A stretch of DNA of 64,000 nucleotides from Echiichthys vipera. Its lineage: Eukaryota > Chordata > Actinopteri > Perciformes > Trachinidae. Each line of letters begins with the position of its first letter. The stretch's first letter is position 1. The notes beneath the pieces are model-generated. The model saw nothing but the letters and a program-made list of their open reading frames with translations, made no database searches and was not told where the DNA came from. Location: positions 11,658,248 through 11,722,247 of the forward strand of contig OY829662.1 in the NCBI GenBank assembly GCA_963691815.1, written 5' to 3'. Both the position numbers and the translations under genes were made by a program. Positions 1-32,403 of the stretch are shown here, piece after piece.

Positions 1-32
1 GATCAATGAGGGTCAGCTCTGATTCTCTGCAG

Positions 33-3000
33 GTGATCGTGCAGCGATCCTTGGCTGCTAAGACCCTGACCCATGCGAAAGGTGGCTCACTCATGGCTGC
101 TTATCTAAAGATTCTGCCTTTCTTTGCTATCATGCTGCCTGGCATGATCAGCAGGATTCTTTACACAGGTACAGTATGAATCGTTAATGTTATGAAAGTG
201 GGTCTTCAGTACTGGACAGACTAGTTGCATTCAGGTTACGTTGATGTGTTAAAAGTTTGAATCTTTCAAACTGCTTGTGTGTTTTAATATTATGCAGATG
301 ATGTGGCGTGTGTAGACCCTGAGTTGTGTAAACAGATTTGTGGCAACCCAGTGGGTTGTACAGACACCGCCTATGTCCGACTGGTCATGGAGCTGCTGCC
401 TGCTGGTGAGAGACTTTTCCCCTTGTTACAACTCCTGTATGCTCTTTGCTCTCTTTAAAGTCTCTCTACAGTCTATTTTATTTCAATCTTTGTGTGCTTT
501 CCCTCCTAGGGCTGCGAGGTTTGATGATGGCGGTAATGATTGCTGCCCTCATGTCCTCTCTGACTTCCATCTTCAACAGCGCCAGCACCATTTTCACCAT
601 GGATCTATGGAAGACTTTCAGATCCTGTGCATCAGAGTGGGAGCTAATGATTGTGGGCAGGTATGTGACCACCTGTGGATAAGCGGCCTTTACCAAAAAT
701 ATGGTCCTGGTTGCAGGATGTACACTGTAAACTTCTGCAATAATAACATTTTTAACATGTCAAACATTTACTGGGGAAAACCTTCAAAGGCCTCCGTACA
801 GAGGGCCATCCTGCTGTCTGATTTTACATTGAGGAGGTACCTTTAGGTTAAAGGCTTAATGCATTTCAATACATGTAGGATATTTCATCTCCCATCTACA
901 ATTAAAGTGTAAGACACGTATGACATTATAATGAACTTTGGATTGAATCATCAACCAAATTGCATTTAACATTATTACATTTTTTTGAACCATAACCTCT
1001 CTTTCCACATATTCCTGAAGTGATGACTTTACCAGATGTTCCTTTCTACCCAACGCACCCTCATAACCAAATATATAGAGTGTTCAGATACAGTTTTACA
1101 TTCCCCACAGGCAGTCTTGTGATCAAATATTCAGCGTGCCATGTCTTTGCAGAATTAAGTGAATTATTTGGGCATAAAAACCTTTCATGTGCTTGCTGCA
1201 GAGTGTTTGTCCTTGTGCTTGTGGTGGTGTCTGTGCTGTGGATTCCTGTCGTTCAGGCCAGTCAGGGTGGGCAGCTTTTCATCTACATCCAGTCCATCAG
1301 CACCTACCTGCAGCCCCCAGTCTCCATCATTTTCCTCATGGGCTGCTTCTGGAAGAGGACTAATGAGAAGGTAAGGTGGTACAGCCTCAGGCCTTATCTG
1401 TTTGTGTCCACAACCCATCAAACTGGTCAAAATGATGAAGTTGTTTTTGTTAAGAATATTATTTATTTACTGAGATGTTGAAAAGGAAAATACTGCAGAA
1501 ATAGATTCTACATACTTACTGTAGACAACTCCCAACTCTCTGTACATAATGTTATTATAATATTGGATTATATTATTTATTAAATGTTTATTCAGAACTA
1601 ATTAGTTTATACTTTATTGTACAGTTTGAACTATCTATGTAAAAGCTGCACTGAAACAGCTGTAGCTACATGCATGTGATTGTGCTCGTCTTCGCCTTAC
1701 ATCAGGGTGCATTCTGGGGACTGGCTTTTGGCCTGTTGGTGGGCTGCATCCGCATGGTGTTGGACTTCATTTACCCTGCGCCCCTATGCTATGAGGAGGA
1801 TGACAGGCCCGGGGTGCTGAAATACGTCCACTACCTATACTTCTCCATGTTGCTGTCCTTCATCACCCTGTTTGTGGTGGTTGCAGTCAGTCTGGCTACA
1901 GATGAGCCCAAACCAGAACAGGTGAAGCCACTTAATAACATTTAAATGAAATATTTAGGGTTATTTGTTCTTTTGTTGTATTTAATTGTAACGAACTCAA
2001 TTTGACAGTGACACGGCACAGAAAGAGCTCTTATTGGCTCAGTGATTCAGATGTAGAAATTAAAGCTGTGGTAGACATTTTTAGCCCACTTCCTGCAGCT
2101 CTCCTCTTTCTGTTTGTCCTCTTTGCAAACTTGTGGGTCTGTAAAGCCCTTTGAGATGACAGACAATACCATGTTGCTATGTTTCACCAAAATTGACATG
2201 TTTTATTTGCCAGACTCTCTTTTAGGCTATTTTTAAGTCTGTCTTCCTTTTTTTGCAAGATTATTTGCCACTGAATCAGGCTTTCACCATCTGAAGGGAA
2301 GTGCCTGTGCATCTGCGTTTGTTCAACAGCCAATATGAACGCTCTAAAATGGCCTGTGACTTGTTAAAGTCTCCCATCACAGGCGGTGGGAAAACAGAGC
2401 CAAGAGGAGGTGCAAAAGTCATGAAACATGTATTGCTTCAGTGTGCAATTGTCTTCTGCAATCGTCTTCTCATTTATTGGGCCAGTGCTAGGATCCATTA
2501 ATGCCACCACAAAAGATACAAAGAACACAAGGATAACATCACTTTACAGCACCACTTGGGCTCAATAACGCATTAGGTTTCCTTTAAGAAAAGATTTATC
2601 AGTAACTGGGTCCTTCAGAAAAGCACATTGGCCTATTTTGCTGTATTTACACCTGACCTGCAGCTTGAACAGCTTTAGGTACCAGCCAGACATATACTGA
2701 TACCCCCTCAGTTAACTTATTACATGTCCTTCTTTTAGATTACTCGCCTCACCTGGTTCACTAGGTTTGACCCAGCGGAGCCCAAAGAGCAGGTCTTTTC
2801 AACAGAGCAGAGCACTATGAGCTTAGAGATGATCATTAGTCAGACGGATGAGATGGGAGTCACAGGAAGAGAGCAGGACAGCAGCAACGGAAAAGCATGT
2901 CATCACAGGAAAGGTGCGTCTCTGCCCTGCGTCGCCATTACACATTTAAATTTGACCATTTGTCAGTCTTGCCCTCTTCACTGTTTTTCTCTCCCTCTCA

Positions 3001-3245
3001 TGAACTCTCCAGATTATTCATCCTCTGTGTCCAGTGTCCAGAGCCAGTCCAAGCTAATGTCTGCCCTCTACTGGCTGTGTGGAATGGAGAAAAGGAAGGA
3101 GGGAGACGATAATCCTGTGCCGCCTCCTGCACCCGAAGAGGCTACCTGTTCTCTGGTGGAAAAGCCACGTCTACGACTCATTGTCAACGTAAACCTCCTC
3201 ATTTCCCTCTCTGTAACTGCCTTCATCATCGGCTACTGGGCTTGA
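33..3245 (+). CDS. slc5a11: SLC5A11 (SMIT2) sodium/myo-inositol cotransporter, C-terminal seven exons (5' partial)
   Basis: Plasma-membrane solute:sodium symporter family protein that imports myo-inositol (and weakly glucose) with Na+. Coding exons are 33-168, 298-405, 510-660, 1202-1370, 1706-1921, 2739-2913 and 3013-3245. All have AG/GT borders and matching phases, giving 395 residues to a TGA stop. The human protein is about 675 aa, so the N-terminal 40% lies before the window. Visible hydrophobic segments include ILPFFAIMLPGMISRIL, the Na2-site region MAALMSSLTSIFNS-like in exon 3, VLVVVSVLWIPVVQA, and a terminal helix ending FIIGYWA. The order VIVQRSLAAKTLTHAKGG, WIPVVQASQGGQLFIYIQS, GCFWKRTNEKGAFWG matches SLC5A11 more closely than my memory of SGLT1 or SMIT1. 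The intracellular loop before the last helix is the most divergent part. The downstream neighbour arhgap17 is also its neighbour in human. Confidence 0.93.
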
Positions 3246-4880
3246 CGGACGGGTATTGACACTCCCAAAGGACACATGGTGTGTGGGATGGGTAAAAAGT
3301 TGTGTAGAGATGTATTTTTTTGTCCTAAAACTGATGTCCATACAGTGTAGCTATTTTCCTTCAAAACACTTGGTCACTTGCCATGTTTTACTTAACAAAA
3401 TGTGAAATAATGCTTTTATTTTGTAGTACATTTTACAACATTGATGCCTGAAAGAATGCTTATGTTGGATATTTTGATAAAAGCTCCACTGTCTTTTTGT
3501 AAATTAGTTACAGCTGAAATATATACCTAAACCAACTATGATGACTGATGGAGGCAAACACTTTTTCACATTTTGTGTCCACCATGCTTGAGGATTTTTT
3601 TTAATATATATAAACAATTACATTTTGACAAAATGACAACTCACGAGAAAAAGCTGACAACACTGTTAAAAGTTGAACAACCTTTAATTATCGAAAGTAT
3701 TGATGCATTGTATGATGCATTATGTGCAGAAAAGCCAACATAAAAATGCTGAGAAGAAATAAAAAATAATCAAAGAGCTAAAAAAAACACCCCAACAAGG
3801 TAAAGATTGTCAGCCATAGTAAAAATTATACACAAAGAAGAATTTGGCTGTATTTGGTCATAGCTTTGAGCTTGAGTGGGAGGGATTGTTACAAGCCATG
3901 TATTTAAAATACATTTATCACAATCAATCTGTTAGAAAAATCCCTTTTAATAATAATAAAAGCTAATCGTTGAGCTTTAAAGCCAATTTGAGCTAAATCA
4001 GGATAATCAAATGAAATTCAGATGGAAAACAAAATAAAACTACCTTCCTGGTTACGAGAAGAAAAACTACCAAAAATGACAGCATGTGTGCTGTGGAGAG
4101 GACACCACTGGAAGACAACTGCATTTTTATATTGCACAAAATATTTGGTCATTAACAACCATAATAGAAGCAGAGCAGCTCTAATTTTTTAATTTAATTT
4201 CCTTTGGTCTTTTATACTTGCATGTTTAGTACTGTGCTGTACTTCAGTGGTGCTGAAGAGTCGGACAATTATCAAAAAGCCCTTCTAAGCTGAATGTTGC
4301 ATTTAGCCATTTGAAACTGACAAATTGGAAAATGATAAATAGATCTTCAGTGGTAGGCTAAAACTCAAATATCTCCAAACACTCTGCTGGATAAAAAAAA
4401 TATTAGTTGTCAGGCCTATGTGGTGCTAAAACCAGATTCACAGATCTCCAAAATCATTCATAGCATTGGACTTGTAGTATCAATAGTCAGATTTAAAAAC
4501 AAAAAGGAGACAAGTGAAAGCTTAGCAGCCTTTGAGTTCAGCCGCTGTGTTTTTTAGACTATAAATCTATATGCATTTATTTAAGTCCCATTAGCCTTGA
4601 GGCTAACAAGGCTCTCCAGTCCAATCTTAAAATACCCAGCAGTTTATAGAACAAAGAATTTAATATGAAGTCTAATAGCTGGACAGTTTTTGAGGTTTTT
4701 GGTTTGAGTCTCTGAAAAAACAGAAGAAAATGGCAGCCTTTTTTCCCCCCCGGAAAGCTGTCTGGCATCATGTGAGTGGAGCTTGAAGAGCTGGAGTGAA
4801 CCAATGCGTTTGAGTTACCTGTCTGAAATTTTATTCTTAACATTCAAAGCTGAGTGAAGGGGGATCCACTCCTGTTTTCT
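3246..4880. other. Convergent 3' UTR / intergenic interval between slc5a11 and arhgap17
   Basis: AT-rich DNA with no supported coding exon. It should hold the two tail-to-tail 3' UTRs. On the minus strand an AATAAA (plus-strand TTTATT, 4576-4581) about 300 bp past the arhgap17 stop is a plausible poly(A) signal for that gene. Confidence 0.5.
3758..3763 (+). promoter_or_regulatory. Candidate poly(A) signal of slc5a11
   Basis: AATAAA about 510 bp after the slc5a11 stop. Further AATAAA hexamers occur at 3955-3960 and 4033-4038. Which one is used cannot be decided from sequence alone. Confidence 0.35.
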
Positions 4881-26621
<21,741 letters not shown>

Positions 26622-26800
26622 GTTTTCTTCCTCCTCCGCGTCTCCTGTGAGTGTGTTAAAGTTAGCTGGGACTCGGCGCGCTGTCGTTCATCCACTGTGG
26701 ATCCAAAAAGTTGCGCTACGTCGCAGCCATTGCGGCAGAAAGGGCTGCGGCTGCGCTCCGACCACTTTAACTGGATGTTTTTTTAACTGATTCAACTCGG
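26622..26800 (-). promoter_or_regulatory. arhgap17 5' UTR / promoter region
   Basis: GC-richer DNA directly upstream of the arhgap17 ATG, with several CpGs and no TATA box in sight. This fits a broad CpG-type promoter. The transcription start was not located. Confidence 0.4.
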
Positions 26801-27317
26801 TGACATTACCCGGAGAAAGACACGCAGATCAGTACAAACGGCTTCTGACAAGCTGCTGGATCCCCATTGCCACGATTATCCGACTTTCTATTTAACTGGT
26901 TTGAGTGCAACCAGTGTGGTATGAAGGAGGAAGTGCCTTTACTTCCCTACTGTAGCATATGTGCTGCTCGGCCCAGTGGTGACATGTGATACCCTTGCAA
27001 GAAGAAAAAAAAAGCTTTGACTCAGCTATTGGTCTGTCATGGCCATGACAAAGTCAAAGTTTTCTTTAGTAGACAATACAACAATCATATTATAGTTAAA
27101 ATATGCTGATTATTTAATGGAAATTGCTGATTGCTGAACTAACTGGGTAAATTGGAGTAAGATGACACATTTAATTTAAAACTATATACAATTTAAATAA
27201 ATTACACCGACTACATTTTACAAAAATGAATAAATAATACATTAAAAAAACCAGACCCAAAGCCTTTTAGTTGCAGGTCCAAAGTCAGTCTTGGTCGCCT
27301 CAGAGATGGCTAAACAC

Positions 27318-27849
27318 CAGTGGTGGAAGTAGTACTCAGAGCTTTACTTAAGTAAAAGTAGTAATAGCACACTGTAGAAATACTCTGTTACAAGTAAAAG
27401 TCCTGGATTCAACATCTTACTTTAGTAAAAGTACAAAATTATTAGCATCAAAATGTCCTTTAAGTACAAAAAGTCAAAGTACTCATTATGCCGAATGGCC
27501 TGCTTCAGAATTAAATATGATCAGATTATAATCATGGATAGATTATTGTGGTGATTATTGTAGATTCAATGTAGGGCTAATTTGATCTACTTTAAATACT
27601 GCTGTGTAGCTTAATCTATGACAATATATGGTATTCCATTTGTTGATAATATTATGTATTTATAATCTGAATCTGTAAAGTAACTAAAGTTACCAAACAA
27701 ATGTAGTGGAGTAAAACGTTAAACATTTCCTCTGAAATGTAGTGGAATAGCAGTATAAAGCAGATTAAAATGAAATTTCTCAAGTAAAGTACAAGTACCT
27801 CAAAATTGTAGTACAATACTTTAGTAAATGGACTTACTTTTCATCACTA
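27318..27849. mobile_element. Non-autonomous hAT-like transposon with 8-bp target duplication
   Basis: Starts CAGTGGTGGAAGTAGTACTC. The right end read on the minus strand starts TAGTGATGAAAAGTA. The 8-mer CTAAACAC occurs directly on both sides (27310-27317 and 27850-27857). An 8-bp duplication with C/TAGTG ends is the hAT hallmark. The interior is AAGTAAAAGT-rich with no transposase frame. Confidence 0.88.
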
Positions 27850-28018
27850 CTAAACACGTCCAGATAATGTTTTCTCCAGGCTGACTGGAGATCAGTTTAG
27901 TTCAAACATTAAACACTGGATCAGCACTCTGCCGTCCCGGAGAGATCTGCTGCCACCGTGTGGCTGATACTCTGTCATGACAGGCACCCTATAGTCATGA
28001 ATTGTATAATCAGAATAA

Positions 28019-28163
<145 letters not shown>

Positions 28164-30109
28164 CATAGTTTTGTCATGTCTCCTTAATGGTATCTGAACA
28201 CAAATTTTATCATATGCACCTCTGAGATGTTGTGTTTGTTCAGCCACCTTAATACAATGTAGATGAACGGGATTTTTCTTAAGGAGCTCAAATCATTCTT
28301 CCTGAAGTTCAGTAAAACTGAGTTCCCTCTGTGGATCTTGGTATAGAGTTTGTGAGATCCATGCTTATAATGGCTCAAAAACAAATATTTTCAGACAAAG
28401 GTCACACTTCTGCCTTATCGGACTAACACAGCCTAATAAGGGTCAGTATATACATTGTAAAGGCATTACTATCTGAGCAACAGCAATGTCATAGGACCTA
28501 TGAACTGTTTGTCATGGGACTGAGGGTGAGTTTATGATCCCAATAAATGGAGGGAAACATGAGGTGTCTGTTCGTGTGCACAGAGTGGATAAGTCTTAAC
28601 TTTGCTGAAGGTACTTTAACCCTGGTTTGTTGATGTTAAAGAACAACTAGTGGCATAGTTTCAAATCTGTCAAGTCACACAAAACAGCCTTGAGAGGGAA
28701 CACACTCCCTTCTTTAGTCATAAAAGTAGGCTCCTTTTCCCCCCTGGGTATCTGTTACTCGTTTAGCTATCAAACTTTGCTGTCACATTGTACTCTGTAG
28801 GGCTGCTTTCAAAGTCTCGTCACTAAAAGCAGCTTAGAATGGGTTTGCATTTTTGAATAGAGGGTTTGTCAGGTGCATGTTTCCAAAATCAGTAGTCCCA
28901 TTTCATATAGAAATTGCCTTGACACTGACAAAAAAAAACATAGGAGAGGCTCTTGGTATATGGTATAAAGTGAATATTTTGCTGGTTAACCTCGTCACTG
29001 TGAGTCACTGTAGTTTTTTTTTTTGAGACATCCACAACTTTGTATTCTCAGAAGCTCCTGTGGGTGTTTTGTATTTACGTATGAACCAGCACTTTTCAGG
29101 GCCTGCTGTGTATCTGGTGCAATCCAAAGCTCTGCTTAGTCTCTGTAACATTGGGATGTTGTCCAATTGATGCCACCTGACCCCTGTGAAACCCTAAAAT
29201 CACATTCTCACTCAAAACTGGAAGAATCTCTCATCACCTCCATTGTTTGATATCTCCACTCACTCATCTCTACCACTGTGCAAACTGATCCTTGTGTGAC
29301 CATAAGAAAAATCTTCAATTTTCAAAAAATACTTTACATCCTATGAATATAAATAAACTGTTTTACCCCTTTTTTTGCAACTGGTATACCAAATAAAGTT
29401 GTATTCATCTGCCATCTCCTCCATGACATTTTTCCACTGTTCAGCTAATGTGTGATAATCTTGTGATAAATGATTCATTACTGTAGTAAGTGGAATCTGC
29501 TGTATTGTGAAATCATACAATTTAACATAAAAAAACGAGTCACAGACTTTGCTCTCAGCAGTCTTGGGTAAACATTTAGTGAGTTATCTAAGCTGATGTT
29601 TCTCTCACAGTTTTATCAATATTAGGATTTAATAAACTTGACTTTAACAGTACTGAAGTCCTACTGTATCAGCATCAAACAAGCCGAACCTAAGAAGTAT
29701 TTGCAAGGGTTGCCACACCACGCTGTGTCCTGCTTAGACCCTGCCATGGAAAAGCAGCATCTAAAAACATGCTTGTGTAACTTCACAGTGAATAATTAGG
29801 TTCCAATCATTGACAAAAACTAGCTGATTTTTAAACATTTCATGGCCCAGTTCCCAAACTTGTCAGCAAATGCATGAAATATTTACCTTTTGCAATGAGA
29901 GTGCATGTGATGAACACACTATGGTGGATTAATAAGAAAAAGAGTCAGTGAGTTCATAGCAGGTCAGTGGAGCAACTCTACCTAAACTCTAACCATACAC
30001 ACCAAAGTCCGTGTGATTAGCAGGCACAGAGATATTTGTGTGCACACCTCAGGTCAGAACGCTCAGTGTTACATCCTCAGCTCGTGCAACCACACCTCAC
30101 TGAAGACTC

Positions 30110-32325
30110 ATGGCTGATGAGAAGATGGAGATGGCTGAAGTCGGGGCGTCTCTAATGTCTTCAGAGTCCAAGTCACCCCCAGCCAGACCTCCTAACAAAT
30201 TTGAGAGGTTATTTCAGCCTTGTCTGGCTGAGCTGGTGGGAACTACTTTCTTCGTGTTTATCGGGTGTGTGTCGGTCATAGAGAATGTGGAGACTGCAGG
30301 GAGGCTTCAGCCAGCTCTGGTGCACGGACTGGCCGTAGCAGTCATGGTGGCTTGCATGGCTGAGATCAGGTGAGGATCACCTTCACTGTTTTATACACAT
30401 TTATTGAGTTTATTGTGTCAGGAATAATAAGTGATTTCTTATTTATCGTAGAAGTATCCCGTTATGTTGTATGAACAATAACCAGTCCCATATATAACCT
30501 TTTTTCTTCAGAATCAGGATTTCAAAATATTTACTCTGAGTGCATATATTTTAATAGTTAATCAATTTAGAAATATATATTTTTTCTGGTGACATTACTT
30601 ATCTATGCTACTGAAAATTCATTATTCTTTCTCACATGATTCTGTGCATCGCAAAACACATTTGTTTTGATAGTTAGAGAGTTATATTTAGAAAAGAGAA
30701 TAAATCAGCCTTGACTACCCATAATCTTATTAATTAAATCTGTATTAAACTATTTAATCTGGTTTGAATAATGCCCCAGAACCGTATCATTATCACTTTA
30801 AAACTTTATAACTTTGTCCTGACTTTTGCCTCTCCAGTGGATCTCATTTCAACCCCCCATTCACCCTGGCGATCTACCTATGTGGGGGGATGGAGCTGAA
30901 TATGGTGGCCCCATATCTTGCAAGTCAGTTGGTCGGAGGAGTGCTTGGAGCTGCTATGGCGAAGGTGAACCTGTCTCATTTTTGTGTCATTAAAACGTCC
31001 ATTTTACACTCAATTATACGTTCATAAAATAGTCCTGAATTATGACTTGAATTGACGCTAACAGGGGATGACCTCGAGAGAGAACTTTGCCAAAGCCCAC
31101 GGGGCTGCGTTTGATCTACTGCAGTCAGACAGTGAAATAGGAAGAGCTGTGTTTGGAGAGGTCGCCATGACCTGCCTGATCACCATGGTGGTGCTGCTGG
31201 GGGCTGTCAACACCAAAACTAGAAACCCCATGGTGCCATTCATGGTGGGCTGCACTGTTATCATCAACGTCTTAGCTGGGTGAGTAAAAATGACAATAAT
31301 GTGGAAGAGTAACGGGGGCATTTTGCAGTAAGATTCTGAATTTGTATTACTTCAAATGGACATATTATGCTTATTTTCAGAATTATATTTTCGTTATTTT
31401 GATGTACCGTCTGTCTGAATATACCTGTATTCACTCTTCCTGAAAAGCTCCGTTCAAGCATCTGTCTCTTTAAGCTCCCCTCCTGAAAAGACCAGTCTGC
31501 TCTGATTTGTCAGCGTTTCTGGGTTTTCCTCATCTGTAATCTTGGCCTCTCTGCACTATAATTGCAGCAGGGGAATGACTTTAACAGCACTGTGGCAGCA
31601 CTTTCTACCTGTTTATAGTGTAGTTGTAACATCACAACTGTACAGAAGTCCTGACGGCTCATTTTAATGCAGTTTCTGAATACGGGCTGTCTGCATTTCT
31701 CAGTGAATTGAGAATTTGAATATTTTCACAGTATTTATATAGCACCACAACCTGCTTTATAACAAAAAAATGGACATCTCACTTTTGTGAAAATATGGGA
31801 CCTTTAATAACACGTAACAGATGCATTTATAATATTTGACAGGTTTGTCCAAGCGAAATATTATATCATACATATTTGCATTTTTATAGCTATATCTCAC
31901 ACAGGAACAGATAATGTCATGTTTATGCTGCAGCAGTGATGCAAATGCAGACTAATACAATGAGGGAGGATTAAATTCCACATACATATTATTATTTTCT
32001 ACATGTATAATGGGAAACTCATCTGAATGCCTCATACCTGTTTGTTTTATCAGTGGAGACGTATCTGGCACCTGTCTGAACCCAGCCAGGGCATTTGGTC
32101 CAGCCATAGTTAGCAACTACTGGATTTATCACTGGGTCTACTGGGTGGGACCCATCGCAGGAGGCCTCATAGCAGCTGTGTTGGTTCGGTAGGTGGAACA
32201 CACTTTATATCTTAAAGGATCCTAATGTATGTGTTTGTGTTAAAGACTGATGAAATGACAAACGGTTTCCCTGTTTTCGCAGACTCCTCCTTGGAGACCG
32301 GAAGATTCGACTCATTCTGAAATGA
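30110..32325 (+). CDS. aqp8: Aquaporin-8 type water/ammonia channel, complete, 5 exons
   Basis: Membrane channel of the AQP8 class, which passes water, ammonia and hydrogen peroxide. Exons 30110-30369, 30838-30964, 31065-31279, 32054-32188 and 32283-32325 join in phase to 259 aa. The start is the first ATG (MADEKMEMAE) and gives a normal cytoplasmic N-terminus. Six hydrophobic helices are readable. The first half-helix motif is SGSHFNPPFTLAIYL, that is NPP instead of NPA. The second is intact: GTCLNPARAFGPA, with the pore arginine. A histidine sits in VHGLAVAV, where AQP8 proteins have the TM2 selectivity-filter His. Three residues before the second Asn is Thr, where I recall Gly in human AQP8. 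It ends DRKIRLILK, like human AQP8. The fish paralogue (aqp8aa, ab or b) is not decided. Confidence 0.94.
31352..31807 (+). mobile_element. TTAAAGG-MITE, copy 3 (longest readable)
   Basis: About 456 bp in aqp8 intron 3. It begins near AAATGGACATATTATGC, ends AATATGGGACCTTTAA, and contains the shared blocks CTGTCTGAATATACCTGTAT, AACAGCACTGTGGCAGCACT, and ATTTATATAGCACCACAACC. Confidence 0.85.
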
Positions 32326-32397
32326 GTACAGTTACAATATAACCCTTTTTTTATTCCACTGAGATGTTTGTGTACGATTAGGCTTTCTTTGCTTTAC

Positions 32398-32403
32398 AAT
32401 AAA
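32398..32403 (+). promoter_or_regulatory. aqp8: Candidate aqp8 poly(A) signal
   Basis: AATAAA 72 bp past the aqp8 stop codon. It implies a very short 3' UTR. Confidence 0.6.

Noticed and set aside
1020..1481. 153-codon frame taken as a stand-alone gene
   Set aside because: Only 1202-1370 is an slc5a11 exon. The flanks are intron read-through.
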